A stretch of DNA of 46,933 nucleotides from an uncultured Brevibacillus sp. (GTDB lineage Bacteria > Bacillota > Bacilli > Brevibacillales > Brevibacillaceae), in assembly GCF_947502445.1 (NCBI RefSeq), contig NZ_CANMZW010000047.1:1-46933 (forward strand), given 5' to 3'. Shown one piece after another: positions 16,285-25,348 of this stretch; the stretch's first letter is position 1; every line of letters begins with the position of its first letter. Both the position numbers and the translations under genes were made by a program. The notes under the pieces were generated by a model. It was not told the origin of the DNA, did no database searches, and worked only from the letters and a program-made list of their open reading frames with translations.

Positions 16285-17244
16285 TCATTCATACAGATGA
16301 CAGGCTACAAAATGACCAGAATCTACTTCCTGCCACATAGGCTTTTGTTGTGCACATACATCCTTTGCAACAGGACAACGCGTACGGAAAACACAACCGC
16401 TTGGCGGATTGATCGGGCTCGGCACGTCTCCTTCGATAATGCTTCGTTCGCGACCCTTCTCCAGATCCGGATCTGGGACTGGAATTGCAGATAAAAGTGC
16501 CTGCGTATACGGATGTTTAGGGGATTCATAGAGCTTTTCACTCGCTGTCATTTCCACCATGTTGCCCAGATACATCACGCCAATACGATCACTGATATGC
16601 TTTACCATTGCCAAGTCATGCGCGATAAACAAATACGTGAGGTTTTGCTCGCGCTGCAAGGTTTTCATCAAATTGACGACCTGTGCCTGAACGGATACGT
16701 CCAGTGCAGAAATTGGCTCGTCTGCAATAATGAAGCGTGGATTGACGGCAAGCGCCCGTGCGATGCCGATACGTTGTCGCTGCCCCCCACTGAATTCGTG
16801 GGGAAAACGGTTCGCATGCTCCTTTTGCAAGCCGACCATTTCCAATAGCTCGACTACGCGCTGCATCCGCTCATTACCCTTGTATAGGCCATTCAGATTC
16901 AAACCTTCGGAAATAATCTCGGAAATGTTCATGCGCGGGTTCAAGGACGCGTAGGGGTCCTGGAAAATCATCTGCATGTTGCGGGTAATTTTGCCCCGTT
17001 CACTACCTGAAGCTTTATGAACGCTTTGCCCATCGAACAAGACTTCGCCCGAAGTAGGCTGATACAGACCGATGATCGTACGTCCCGTCGTTGATTTTCC
17101 GCAGCCAGATTCCCCTACCAGTCCAAATGTCTCTCCTTCATAAATCTCAAAGGAGATATTGTCCGCTGCTTTTAGTGAGAGTCCTTTTTCCAACGTAAAG
17201 GTTTTTGTCAGGTTCTTAACCTGGACCAGTTTCTTTCTTTCCAT
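16285..17244 (-). CDS. oppF: Oligopeptide/dipeptide ABC transporter ATPase (OppF/YkfD type)
   Basis: One of the two ATPases that power peptide uptake. The 319-residue protein shows Walker A GESGCGKST, signature SGGQRQRIGIARAL, Walker B FIIADEP and the switch histidine in IAHDLAMV. The C-terminal oligopeptide-transporter extension ends with cysteines in CVFRTRCP and VCAQQ, as in OppF/DppF. It lies apart from oppBCDA, downstream of ykfB and ykfC, just as ykfD does in Bacillus subtilis. Confidence 0.92.
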   Translation of the reverse strand: MERKKLVQVKNLTKTFTLEKGLSLKAADNISFEIYEGETFGLVGESGCGKSTTGRTIIGLYQPTSGEVLFDGQSVHKASGSERGKITRNMQMIFQDPYASLNPRMNISEIISEGLNLNGLYKGNERMQRVVELLEMVGLQKEHANRFPHEFSGGQRQRIGIARALAVNPRFIIADEPISALDVSVQAQVVNLMKTLQREQNLTYLFIAHDLAMVKHISDRIGVMYLGNMVEMTASEKLYESPKHPYTQALLSAIPVPDPDLEKGRERSIIEGDVPSPINPPSGCVFRTRCPVAKDVCAQQKPMWQEVDSGHFVACHLYE

Positions 17245-17271
17245 CTGGCCATTCCTCCCCCCGTTATCTAT

Positions 17272-18189
17272 TTACCAGTATCGTCTGGAGACAGAATGTT
17301 CCTTTTCCAGCTTGTAGCCATCCAGCTTGACGATTTCGATAGCGCTTCGGGAATCTGGCGAATGAATCATTTCTCCATTTCCCATATAAATGCCCACGTG
17401 ATGAACTCTTCCTTTTCCTTCTTCATACGCGAAAAATAACAAATCGCCTGGAAGCAAATCTTCTTTTTCTACCAATTGCCCTGCTCTAGCCTGATCCGAA
17501 GCATCTCGCGGGATTTGAACTCCTACAGAACGATGCATGTTGTAGGCAAAGCCTGAGCAGTCATATCCATAGGAGGACATGCCACCCCATAAATAATGCA
17601 GGTTAAGGAATCGCTTGCCTGCTTCTACAATCGTTTCTCCGCGATTTCCGGTCAGCTCCACTGGCTCATTCGCATTTACGATCCGCACATCTTCTTTTAG
17701 CAGGAGCGCTGTGCTGTCTGGTGTCGCTACCGTTACCCAGTCTTCTGTTTCTTCTACCAGAGGCAGTCTGGTCAAAAAGGCAAGCTCCATACCCGGCTCT
17801 TTGTCTATGCTGTGCAAATGGGTAAATGCTGCTGTTACCATCGCCAGCTTTTGACCCTCGCTTACGTCAAAGGCAGGAGACCACAAAGCGAGCTGGCGAG
17901 ATGGAATCCAGCCTGGATAGCCTTTTTCATTTTTGCCACTGGTCTGGTCGGGAATCAGTACATGTGACCACTCACCCTGCTCCTCTACCACCTCGACTTG
18001 TGTACCGTACAGCGCCTGAGTCTGGATCGCATTGTTATCGTAAAATCCGAGCTTTTCATCAATCGTGAGCGAGGCAAGCCAGCTACGTGCATCTACTGGT
18101 GTACCCAGAGCTAACTGGTCAATGTCACGCGGAGATTCCGGTTTGGTCCACACGGTTGCAACCGAAACAGAAACAATTGCTGATTTCAT
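17272..18189 (-). CDS. ykfC: Gamma-D-glutamyl-L-diamino acid endopeptidase (YkfC-like, NlpC/P60)
   Basis: Cleaves murein peptides between D-Glu and the diamino acid, giving L-Ala-D-Glu for YkfB. About 305 residues, with bacterial SH3-like domains at the N terminus and an NlpC/P60 domain at the C terminus. The catalytic cysteine is in YGYDCSGF (about C211), with histidines in VHHVGIY (H264) and MIHSPDS (H276). There is no signal peptide, so it acts inside the cell on imported peptides. The start is the ATG at 18189, two bases after the ykfB stop. Confidence 0.9.
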   Translation of the reverse strand: MKSAIVSVSVATVWTKPESPRDIDQLALGTPVDARSWLASLTIDEKLGFYDNNAIQTQALYGTQVEVVEEQGEWSHVLIPDQTSGKNEKGYPGWIPSRQLALWSPAFDVSEGQKLAMVTAAFTHLHSIDKEPGMELAFLTRLPLVEETEDWVTVATPDSTALLLKEDVRIVNANEPVELTGNRGETIVEAGKRFLNLHYLWGGMSSYGYDCSGFAYNMHRSVGVQIPRDASDQARAGQLVEKEDLLPGDLLFFAYEEGKGRVHHVGIYMGNGEMIHSPDSRSAIEIVKLDGYKLEKEHSVSRRYW

Positions 18190-18191
18190 AA

Positions 18192-19286
18192 TTATTTTCC
18201 TCCCTCCCATAAGCTGACAGAGCGCAAGCCAAGTCCTGGCTCCTCTTGCATCTTCATCAAGCGTCCCTCGTATGCCACGCCGCCGTCGATCCCATCGTGC
18301 AGGAGCATCAATGGCGCATCAAAGTCAAAACGAGTGATGTTTTTCTTGCTGGCTGCAAAATGCGCCGCTGCCGATACCGCCAGACGGGATTCGATCATGC
18401 TGCCAACCATGCATGGAATTCCGTGTTCTTCAGCCATTTGGTTGATCAATTGAGCTTTGAAAATGCCGCCCGCTTTCATCAGCTTGATATTAATCATGTC
18501 AGCCGCACGGTTTTGTAGAATCTGCAAAGCCTGGGCCGGCGAAAATACACTCTCGTCAGCCATGATTGGCGTATCGACCGAATCTGTTACCCGCTTCAAG
18601 CCTTCCAGATCATGTGCTTTTACAGGTTGTTCAATCAGTTCGATGCCAAGACCCATGTCTTCCATTTTGCGAATGGACTGAACTGCTTCTTTTACATTCC
18701 ATCCCTGGTTGGCATCAAGACGAATCTTCACCTGATTGCCCACAGATTTGCGAATTTCCTGGATCCGCAAAATATCATCCTCGATATTGTCTTTACCGAC
18801 CTTGATCTTCAGAACGTTAAAGCCCTCTTTCAAATACGCCGCTGCGTCCTCTCCCATTTCCTTCGGCGAGTTCACACTGACTGTATAATCGGTTTCCAGC
18901 TGGTCGCGGTATCCACCGAGGAATTGATACAAAGGCATTCCTGCACGTTGCGAAATAAGGTCATAAAGGGCAATATCTACAGCAGCCTTGGCACTTGTAT
19001 TCCCTACCATGGATTGATGCAAGGTTTGGAAAACTCGCTCATAAGCTACCAGATTCAGGTCAATGAGCTGCGGCTTCATCGTATTGAGAATCGCCGATTC
19101 GATGCTTTCGATGCTGTCACCCGTAATAACAACCGTAGCTGAAGCCTCCCCCCAGCCTACCATGCCATTGTCGCAAGTGATTTTGACCAATACCGATTCC
19201 AGATTGTGCACCGTACGCAAAGCAGTTTTAAAAGGTTTTTTCAAAGGAACGGAAATTCTCTTTACTTCGATGGCTTGAATAATCAT
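18192..19286 (-). CDS. ykfB: L-Ala-D/L-Glu epimerase (enolase superfamily)
   Basis: Epimerises L-Ala-D-Glu from peptidoglycan to L-Ala-L-Glu so that it can be degraded. The 364-residue protein shows the muconate-lactonising subgroup features: the KxK acid-base pair in LKIKVGK (K160, K162), metal ligands in LDAN (D191), IEQP (E219) and ADES (D244), and the second lysine in NIKLMKAGG (K268). The start is the ATG at 19286, with GGAGG upstream. It heads the ykfB-ykfC-oppF unit. Confidence 0.93.
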   Translation of the reverse strand: MIIQAIEVKRISVPLKKPFKTALRTVHNLESVLVKITCDNGMVGWGEASATVVITGDSIESIESAILNTMKPQLIDLNLVAYERVFQTLHQSMVGNTSAKAAVDIALYDLISQRAGMPLYQFLGGYRDQLETDYTVSVNSPKEMGEDAAAYLKEGFNVLKIKVGKDNIEDDILRIQEIRKSVGNQVKIRLDANQGWNVKEAVQSIRKMEDMGLGIELIEQPVKAHDLEGLKRVTDSVDTPIMADESVFSPAQALQILQNRAADMINIKLMKAGGIFKAQLINQMAEEHGIPCMVGSMIESRLAVSAAAHFAASKKNITRFDFDAPLMLLHDGIDGGVAYEGRLMKMQEEPGLGLRSVSLWEGGK

Positions 19287-19353
19287 GTTTTCCTCCATCT
19301 TCTCTAGCACTTGTGGTCTCTTTGTCTGTGTTTTTTCTGTAATGACATACTAA

Positions 19354-19382
19354 ATTATAGCACTATTAAAACAATCAGCCAA
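19354..19382 (-). promoter_or_regulatory. Promoter of ykfB-ykfC-oppF
   Basis: TTGGCT (19382-19377, minus strand) and a perfect TATAAT (19359-19354) are 17 bases apart. The -35 starts inside the T-run of the oppA terminator, so the ykf unit can be transcribed separately from oppBCDA. Confidence 0.7.
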
Positions 19383-19425
19383 AAAGGGGGGAGAGTCATT
19401 CCATCCGCCTGAAATGACTTCTCCC
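19380..19425 (-). terminator. Terminator after oppA
   Basis: GGGAGAGTCATT (19389-19400) pairs with AATGACTTCTCCC (19413-19425), with a one-base bulge. CCCTTTTTGG follows on the minus strand. Confidence 0.85.
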
Positions 19426-19437
19426 GGCAAACTGTTT

Positions 19438-21096
19438 TTACTTCACAACAGCTTTTCTCAGGTCTGTGTAGCTGAGCGAAGAGCTGACGATTCCGCTCAC
19501 CTTGTCGCTAGTGAGAAGAGACGTGTTATAGAAGTAGAGTGGCGCGACTGGAGCTTCGCTCACCAAAATTTTCTCTGCGTCATGCAGCATTTGCAGACGT
19601 TTTGCATCATCTGGCTCTTTGTAAGCACCTTCGATCAGCTTGTCGTACTCCGCATTGCTCCAACCAGTGCGGTTGCTACCGCTCTTCGATTGGAAAATGT
19701 CGAGGAAGTTGATCGCGTCTCCAAAGTCAGGCAACCAGGAAGAACGTGCAATTTGGTACTGCAATTGCTTTTGCATATCAGTCAAAACTTTTCCTTCTAC
19801 TTTTTGCAGTTTCACATCTACACCCAGGTTTTGCTTCCACATTTCTTGCGCCGCTTGCGCTGTTTTTTCGTTAGCTGTTCCGCTACGGTACGTGAGAGTA
19901 ACCTCAGGCAGCTGCGTGTAGCCTTTTTCTTTCATACCTTGCTCCAGCAGCTTTTTCGCTTCTGCTGCATCGAAATTCACCAAATCTCCGCCTACTTGAC
20001 GGAACTCACCCGAACCGTTTGCATCTGGCAAGCCGTAGGAAACGAAGCCTGTTCCCGGCTTTTGTTGGCGCATCAGCACGAGGTCAACCAATGTTTTACG
20101 GTCAATTGCCAGGCTGAAGGCTTTACGGATGTTGGCGTTGTCAAATGGCTCCTTGGTTACGTTGAAGCGGTAGAACTCTGTACCTGCTCCATCTTTTACG
20201 TAAACCTTGCCTTCTTTGAACAGCTGGTCAGCCATATCCGCTGGAACGGTTGTCGTTCTGTGCAGCTCTTCGTTTGTAAACATTTGATACTCGGTATTTT
20301 CGTCATCGATCATTTTCCAAACGGCACCGGCCAATGTTACGTTTGCCGCATCCCAGTAATTCTCGTTTTTCATCATTTTCAATTCGCTGTCATGTGCCCA
20401 TTCAGTCAGCTTGAATGGTCCGTTACCAACGAATGTAGCCGCTTCGGCAGCCCACTTCGGATCTTTTTCACCTGTCGCTTTATGTACAGGGAAGAAGGCC
20501 GGGTTGGATGCCAGGAGAAGAGTCCAGGACGCAGGCTGCGCCAGTACTACTTCCAAGGTTTTGTCGTCCAACGCTTTTACTTTTACGTCTTCCACTTTGC
20601 CTTTGCCGCTGTTGTAGGCCTCTGCACCTTCAATGATATAAGCGAGGAAGGATGCTGGAGATGCCAGAGCTGGATCGAGCATGCGCTTCCACGCGTATTC
20701 AAAGTCATGAGCGGTTACAGGATCTCCATTGCTCCATTTGCTGTCACGCAAGGTAAAGGTATATGTTTTGCCATCCACGGATACTTTCCATTCACTAGCT
20801 GCCGCTGGTTGAATCTTTTGATTCTCATCCAGACGAGTCAAGCCCTCCATCAGGTTGTTCAGGATGTTGTAGGACGGTTCATCAAAACCAATCGGCGGAT
20901 CGAGAGAAGTAGGCTCCTTGATGTTGTTCAGAAGCAGGAGCTTGGCTGCTTGATCCCCTGGTGCTGCCCCGTTCGGCTGATTGTTCTCTGCTGGTGGCGC
21001 TGATTGATTGTTCGCTGCCGGTTGACCCGAACAGCCAGCCACAAACATGGAAACAGCCAGTGAAGCGGAGAGCAGGACGGTTGATAATTTTTTCAC
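19438..21096 (-). CDS. oppA: Peptide-binding lipoprotein (OppA/DppE family)
   Basis: Captures peptides outside the membrane and passes them to OppBC. The 552-residue protein has a lipoprotein signal ending in FVAGC, with the lipidated cysteine at C22, then a Gln/Asn/Pro-rich linker. The body is the type 2 substrate-binding fold of the SBP_bac_5 family: LDPPIGFDEPSYNILNNLME, SNGDPVTAHDFEYAWKRM and FVGNGPFKL. Context with ykfB and ykfC suggests murein peptides as substrate. A 134-base gap with a hairpin separates it from oppD. Confidence 0.93.
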   Translation of the reverse strand: MKKLSTVLLSASLAVSMFVAGCSGQPAANNQSAPPAENNQPNGAAPGDQAAKLLLLNNIKEPTSLDPPIGFDEPSYNILNNLMEGLTRLDENQKIQPAAASEWKVSVDGKTYTFTLRDSKWSNGDPVTAHDFEYAWKRMLDPALASPASFLAYIIEGAEAYNSGKGKVEDVKVKALDDKTLEVVLAQPASWTLLLASNPAFFPVHKATGEKDPKWAAEAATFVGNGPFKLTEWAHDSELKMMKNENYWDAANVTLAGAVWKMIDDENTEYQMFTNEELHRTTTVPADMADQLFKEGKVYVKDGAGTEFYRFNVTKEPFDNANIRKAFSLAIDRKTLVDLVLMRQQKPGTGFVSYGLPDANGSGEFRQVGGDLVNFDAAEAKKLLEQGMKEKGYTQLPEVTLTYRSGTANEKTAQAAQEMWKQNLGVDVKLQKVEGKVLTDMQKQLQYQIARSSWLPDFGDAINFLDIFQSKSGSNRTGWSNAEYDKLIEGAYKEPDDAKRLQMLHDAEKILVSEAPVAPLYFYNTSLLTSDKVSGIVSSSLSYTDLRKAVVK

Positions 21097-21127
21097 TGTT
21101 TCTTCCCCCTTATGCTTTTTTATTTAT

Positions 21128-21173
21128 ATCGTAAAAGGATAGCGCCGTTGGACGACAACCTCTTTTACACGAT
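21128..21173 (-). promoter_or_regulatory. Long hairpin between oppD and oppA
   Basis: On the minus strand ATCGTGTAAAAG pairs with CTTTTACGAT with a small bulge, and an inner GTTG/CAAC stem closes the loop. The downstream flank is A-rich, so this is not a standard terminator. It could protect or process the mRNA so that oppA is expressed more than the membrane subunits. Confidence 0.4.
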
Positions 21174-21230
21174 AAGAAGCCAGTTAACTACCTTGGGTCA
21201 AGTCAGACATTTTCCCTAAAAGCCACCTTG

Positions 21231-22256
21231 CTACGTGCCCGTCGGTGCCTGCATAGCAGCCAGCATCTTCTTTGCCCTCGGGTCTTGCAGCCAACAGGAA
21301 ACGGAGTGCTTGCTGTGCAGATGCGATTCCGCAGGCTGGTAATTGCGGCATACTTCCAGAGCGTAATCACAGCGCGCAGCAAAAGCGCAGCCGATTGGCG
21401 GAGCAAACAGATCAGGCGGCGTACCCGGAATCGGACTAAGCGGGATTTCACGATCAGCATCGAGTCGCGGCATGGAAGCGAGCAACCCTTTTGTATACGG
21501 ATGCTGTGGATTGTAGAAAATGTCGCGCACTGGACCAGACTCTACTACCTTCCCTGCGTACATGACGTTTACTCGATCCGCAATCTTGGCGACTACGCCC
21601 AAATCATGCGTGATGATGATGATCGAAACGCCTGTCTTTTGCTGAATACTTTTAAACAAATCAATAATTTGCGCCTGAATCGTTACGTCCAGAGCAGTCG
21701 TTGGCTCATCGGCAATCAGAATGGATGGTTTACAGACGAGCGCAATCGCGATCATAATACGCTGGCGCATCCCTCCACTAAACTGATGCAGATATTGCTT
21801 GAGACGGCTCTCCGGGTTGGCAATCCCGACTAATTGCAGGATTTCGATCGCTTGCCTGCGGGCCTCGCTTTTGGCGACCTTTTGATGGCGGATAATTCCT
21901 TCCATAATCTGCTCACCAATCGAGATCGTCGGATTGAGCGAGGTCATCGCATCCTGAAAAATCATGGAGATTTCTTTGCCGCGCATCTCACGCATTTCTT
22001 TTTCCGGCAGCTTCGCGAGATCCTGTCCTTTGAAGAGGATGCTGCCACCCGCGATTTTTCCGATATGCTCAGGGATCAACCGCATCACGCTGCGAGCCGT
22101 TACGCTTTTCCCACAGCCGGACTCACCCACAATCGCCAGCGTCTCGCCCTTGTTTAAGCTAAAGCTCACGTCCCGAACTGCGTTCACTTCGCCGCCATGC
22201 GTTTTAAAAACGACACGCAGCCTACTTACTTCCAGCAATTTTTCTGTATGGTCCAT
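21231..22256 (-). CDS. oppD: Oligopeptide ABC transporter ATPase (OppD type)
   Basis: ATPase partner of OppF. The 341-residue protein shows Walker A GESGCGKSVTAR, signature SGGMRQRIMIA, Walker B ILIADEP and IITHDLGVV. The C-terminal extension includes PIGCAFAARCDYALEVC, with conserved cysteines typical of OppD/DppD. The ATG at 22256 follows AAGGAGG and lies only five bases after oppC. Confidence 0.94.
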   Translation of the reverse strand: MDHTEKLLEVSRLRVVFKTHGGEVNAVRDVSFSLNKGETLAIVGESGCGKSVTARSVMRLIPEHIGKIAGGSILFKGQDLAKLPEKEMREMRGKEISMIFQDAMTSLNPTISIGEQIMEGIIRHQKVAKSEARRQAIEILQLVGIANPESRLKQYLHQFSGGMRQRIMIAIALVCKPSILIADEPTTALDVTIQAQIIDLFKSIQQKTGVSIIIITHDLGVVAKIADRVNVMYAGKVVESGPVRDIFYNPQHPYTKGLLASMPRLDADREIPLSPIPGTPPDLFAPPIGCAFAARCDYALEVCRNYQPAESHLHSKHSVSCWLQDPRAKKMLAAMQAPTGT

Positions 22257-22261
22257 GTCGC

Positions 22262-23179
22262 TTACCTCCTTGCCTTCGGATCGAATGCATCGCGCAAGCC
22301 ATCACCAAGCACGTTGAACGCCAGCATCGTCAAGGAAATGAAGAAGGCCGGGAAAAAGAGTCTCCACCAATGTCCGGATAAAATAGTCGATAGCCCATCA
22401 TTGGCCATAACCCCCCAGCTCGCCATAGGCGCCTGGACACCTAAGCCGAGGAAGCTCAGAAACGCTTCCGAGAAGATTGCCGATGGTACGGACAAGGTCA
22501 CATAAACGATGATGATACCGATTGTATTTGGAAGCAGATGCTTGCGAATGATGTAGAACGGCTTTGCTCCCATCGTTTTCGCAGCCAACACATATTCGGA
22601 GCTTTTCATTTGCAAGACTTGACCGCGCACGGTACGCGCCATCCCAATCCAGCCAGTAGCACTCAAGGCTACGATAATCGTTCCCAGCCCTGGACCCATA
22701 ACAACCATGAGCAAAATGACGACGAGCAAATAAGGAAGTCCGTACAGGATATCAACGAAGCGCATCATGATGTTATCGACTCGCCCGCCCACATAGCCAG
22801 CAATGCCGCCGTACAGAACACCGATGAAAAAGTCGATCAGAGCTGCCATGAAGCCAACAAACAGGGAAATACGCGCTCCGTACCAGACACGAGTAAAGAC
22901 ATCACGACCGAACTCATCGGTACCGAACCAGTTTTTCTCAGAAGGCGCCTGATTTTTAGAAATAATCGACTGCTTGGAGTATTCATGCCCAGAAATCATA
23001 GGGCCGATCGTCGCCATGACACCCAGCACGATAATGATGACCAATCCCATGAGGGCCAGCTTGTTGCCTCGCAAACGGAGCCATGCTTCCTGCCAAAACG
23101 TAAGTTGAGGTCGCACAATCGCTTCCGAATTAAGGTTGTCTTTGCGCATAGGGATAAACAAGTCGTCAGAAACGATCAT
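22262..23179 (-). CDS. oppC: Oligopeptide ABC transporter permease (OppC type)
   Basis: Inner-membrane channel subunit. The 305-residue protein has an N-terminal OppC extension followed by six predicted membrane segments. The binding-protein-dependent transport EAA region reads YVLAAKTMGAKPFYIIRKHLLPN. It ends with GDGLRDAFDPKARR, the usual OppC/DppC tail. The start overlaps the oppB stop (ATGA). Confidence 0.94.
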   Translation of the reverse strand: MIVSDDLFIPMRKDNLNSEAIVRPQLTFWQEAWLRLRGNKLALMGLVIIIVLGVMATIGPMISGHEYSKQSIISKNQAPSEKNWFGTDEFGRDVFTRVWYGARISLFVGFMAALIDFFIGVLYGGIAGYVGGRVDNIMMRFVDILYGLPYLLVVILLMVVMGPGLGTIIVALSATGWIGMARTVRGQVLQMKSSEYVLAAKTMGAKPFYIIRKHLLPNTIGIIIVYVTLSVPSAIFSEAFLSFLGLGVQAPMASWGVMANDGLSTILSGHWWRLFFPAFFISLTMLAFNVLGDGLRDAFDPKARR

Positions 23180-24114
23180 CCTTCGCTCTCCTTTCGATAT
23201 AGCTTGATTCGTGGATCGATGATGCCGTACAACACATCGACGACAAACATCATGAAAATCAAGAGGGCACTATAGAAGACGGTCGTCCCCATAATCACGG
23301 AGTAGTCACGGTTAATAATGCCAGCGACAAAATACTTACCCATTCCGGGAATCGCAAAGATTTTCTCGATCACAAAGCTTCCCGTCAAAACGTTGGCAAT
23401 CAAGGCGCCAAGCAGCGTGACAACGGGCAAAATCGCATTGCGCAGCGCGTGCTTGAAAATAATCGTTGCTGGTGAAAGCCCTTTCGCGCGAGCGGTCTCG
23501 ATATATTCCTGAGTCAGCACCTCCAGCATGTTGGTGCGAGTCAGGCGAGCAATAATCGCAATCGGACCAAATCCCAAGGCCAGTGCCGGCATAATGACGT
23601 GCTGCCAGGTCCCCCAGGTAGCAGTCGGCAGCAGCTTCCATTCCACTGCCAAGTATTTAATAAGCAAGGGAGCAATGACAAAGCTAGGAATAGAGATACC
23701 GATAACGGCAATAATCATGGCTACGTAGTCAATCAGACGGTTATGCCTCAGTGCCGCTATGACGCCGAGCCCGATACCGGAGAAGATGGCAAACAGGACG
23801 GCGATGACACCTAGCTGAAATGAAACGGGGAATCCGCGGGCAATCATCTTGTTCACTGTGTCCGCACTGTTAGCAGTGGATGGACCTAAGTCAAGCTGCA
23901 CCAGCTTTTGCAGATAGAGCCCGTACTGGACCATCAATGGCTTATCCAGGTTAAAATACGCATTGAGGTTTTGCTCTACAGCTGCATTGAGTGCTTTCCC
24001 TTCTCTTTCAAAAGGAGAACCCGGAACCGCGTGCATCAGGAAAAACGTAAGCGTAATGATGAGCCACAACGTAACGATCATGGAGATAAATCTGCGGAAG
24101 ACAAAAGATAGCAA
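23176..24114 (-). CDS. oppB: Oligopeptide ABC transporter permease (OppB type)
   Basis: Inner-membrane channel subunit paired with OppC. About 312 residues starting SFVFRRFISMIVTLW, with six membrane segments and the EAA loop YIETARAKGLSPATIIFKHA. The start is TTG at 24114, seven bases after AAAGGAGG; the frame is open for another 35 codons, but that part looks non-coding and contains a terminator. It is the first gene of the oppBCDA unit. Confidence 0.93.
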   Translation of the reverse strand: MLSFVFRRFISMIVTLWLIITLTFFLMHAVPGSPFEREGKALNAAVEQNLNAYFNLDKPLMVQYGLYLQKLVQLDLGPSTANSADTVNKMIARGFPVSFQLGVIAVLFAIFSGIGLGVIAALRHNRLIDYVAMIIAVIGISIPSFVIAPLLIKYLAVEWKLLPTATWGTWQHVIMPALALGFGPIAIIARLTRTNMLEVLTQEYIETARAKGLSPATIIFKHALRNAILPVVTLLGALIANVLTGSFVIEKIFAIPGMGKYFVAGIINRDYSVIMGTTVFYSALLIFMMFVVDVLYGIIDPRIKLYRKESEG

Positions 24115-24144
24115 GGACTCTCCTCCTTTATAAAGCGAAATCGA

Positions 24145-24198
24145 GTTAATCCAAAAAACCCAGCAAATGCTCGTTATTTCGGGCACCTGCTGGGTTTT
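24145..24198 (-). terminator. Terminator between the DUF3870 gene and oppB
   Basis: AAACCCAGCA and TGCTGGGTTT form a 10-pair stem with a 20-odd base loop, and TTTTTTGG follows on the minus strand. A second small hairpin (GTATGC-ACG-GCATAC, 24211-24225) lies just before it. No separate oppB promoter fits between this terminator and the oppB ribosome site, so it may act as a partial stop or attenuator for opp. Confidence 0.75.
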
Positions 24199-24249
24199 AC
24201 TTACGTGTATGCCGTGCATACGGATAAATAAAGCAGCCTATGAAGTTGG

Positions 24250-24591
24250 TTATTTTGTGATTTCTGCTTTACTTCTCGCGGTAATGGCCTGTTTGTACTT
24301 CTTTTGTGCATCCTTAAACGCAGCAATCAATGTTTTTTGCGAAGATCCAAAATACCGTAAGCGAATCTCTTCCCCTATCTCATCAGACGCGTAAATGGAG
24401 TGACCGATAAAGATCGATCGGGCAAAATCTGACGTCAGCTGGACAGTGGCAGAGCAAGCAGCCTCTACAATTTTGTCGTTGGAAGTATCGACAACCAACC
24501 CGATAAAAAACGCACTGAATTGCTGCGTAATCGGATTATTGGAGGAAGATTGAGCATCGCCAACAATATAAATGGTATCTTTATCAAACAA
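24250..24591 (-). CDS. DUF3870 domain protein
   Basis: A 113-residue cytoplasmic protein of unknown function. The DUF3870 hallmark IYIVGDAQSSSNNPITQQFSAF-like start is present, followed by FIGLVVDTSNDKIVEAACSA and SIYASDEIGEEIRLRYFGSSQ. Proteins of this family often sit next to transport or amino-acid metabolism genes. The start is TTG at 24591 with GTGGGG upstream; the site is weak. It precedes oppB and is separated from it by a terminator. Confidence 0.75.
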   Translation of the reverse strand: MFDKDTIYIVGDAQSSSNNPITQQFSAFFIGLVVDTSNDKIVEAACSATVQLTSDFARSIFIGHSIYASDEIGEEIRLRYFGSSQKTLIAAFKDAQKKYKQAITARSKAEITK

Positions 24592-24690
24592 ATCTAAAAC
24601 CCCACTTTTACTATGCTTAAAAGACCGGCCATGCGGGACGTTCGGAGAGCTACTTCCTCACAATCGCAGACTGGGTAAGCACTTTCTTAC

Positions 24691-24720
24691 ATAGTAACAG
24701 AGAAATTCATAATTTGTAAA
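24691..24720 (-). promoter_or_regulatory. Promoter of the DUF3870 gene
   Basis: TTTACA (24720-24715, minus strand) and TACTAT (24696-24691) are 18 bases apart, about 100 bases before the gene. The element is in the gap after the pilin-like genes and may also serve opp through read-through of the terminator. Confidence 0.5.
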
Positions 24721-24729
24721 TAAGTCTGA

Positions 24730-25290
24730 CTAATCTTTCACTTCTTCAACAGAAACGACAGGAAAAGCATGGGTTGGCAGCAACGGGAGAAACGGTCTCT
24801 CGTCTATGTAGGCAACGATTACATGGGACGGACCAACCATGGTTTTTGGTGCGAGACGCAACTCTGTGCCTTGCTCTGTCACAACCGTAATCTGCAAGCG
24901 GCCTCCTTTTGGACGCTGTACACCTGGTGTCGCTTGCTCCACGACAAACCTTTCCCCGTTATATTGATAGCGCAATTGCAGATCGCGCTCCCAGGAACGA
25001 AAATCTACGTAATATCGGGCAAAGGGGATCGGATCTGTTGTCACACTGTTAGCTGCTGGCACAAACGTCTGTTGCTCACGCATGTAACCGCCATTTTCCT
25101 TCATCCGCTTGTCAAAGCGTTGCATGGCCTCGTCTTCGATCAGATCAATTACCCCTTCTGTTTTCAGAACAGGATCGACTGCAAAGCTAGCATCGTGGTT
25201 CGCCAGCTCCAACAGCATTTTTACCTCGGTTTTCTTTTGCATGGCTACATCAGCATCCACCACAAACATACCCACGAGCAAAAAGAACAA
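24730..25290 (-). CDS. Pseudopilin/TadE-like membrane protein
   Basis: At least 186 residues with one N-terminal membrane segment (LFFLLVGMFVVDADVAMQ) and an extracytoplasmic domain of unknown fold. The frame is open to about 25335 and the extra residues (GINVLSISVI) extend the membrane helix. A perfect GGAGG lies eight bases before an ACG codon at 25323, while the first standard start, TTG at 25290, has no ribosome site. The true N terminus is therefore probably upstream. It is the last gene of a row of small pilin-like genes and resembles Tad accessory proteins only in general layout. Confidence 0.65.
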   Translation of the reverse strand: MFFLLVGMFVVDADVAMQKKTEVKMLLELANHDASFAVDPVLKTEGVIDLIEDEAMQRFDKRMKENGGYMREQQTFVPAANSVTTDPIPFARYYVDFRSWERDLQLRYQYNGERFVVEQATPGVQRPKGGRLQITVVTEQGTELRLAPKTMVGPSHVIVAYIDERPFLPLLPTHAFPVVSVEEVKD

Positions 25291-25348
25291 GATGACGGAT
25301 ATGGATAAGACGTTGATTCCCGTATCGTTAGCCTCCTAACTGGAGCGA

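Noticed and set aside
19414..21003. A 529-codon open frame on the plus strand
   Set aside because: It is antisense to oppA, has no ribosome site, and its product has no recognisable domain; oppA on the minus strand has a lipobox and a full SBP family match.
24115..24150. Possible oppB promoter TTGGAT-16-TATAAA
   Set aside because: Transcription would start inside the ribosome binding site of oppB, leaving no usable leader.
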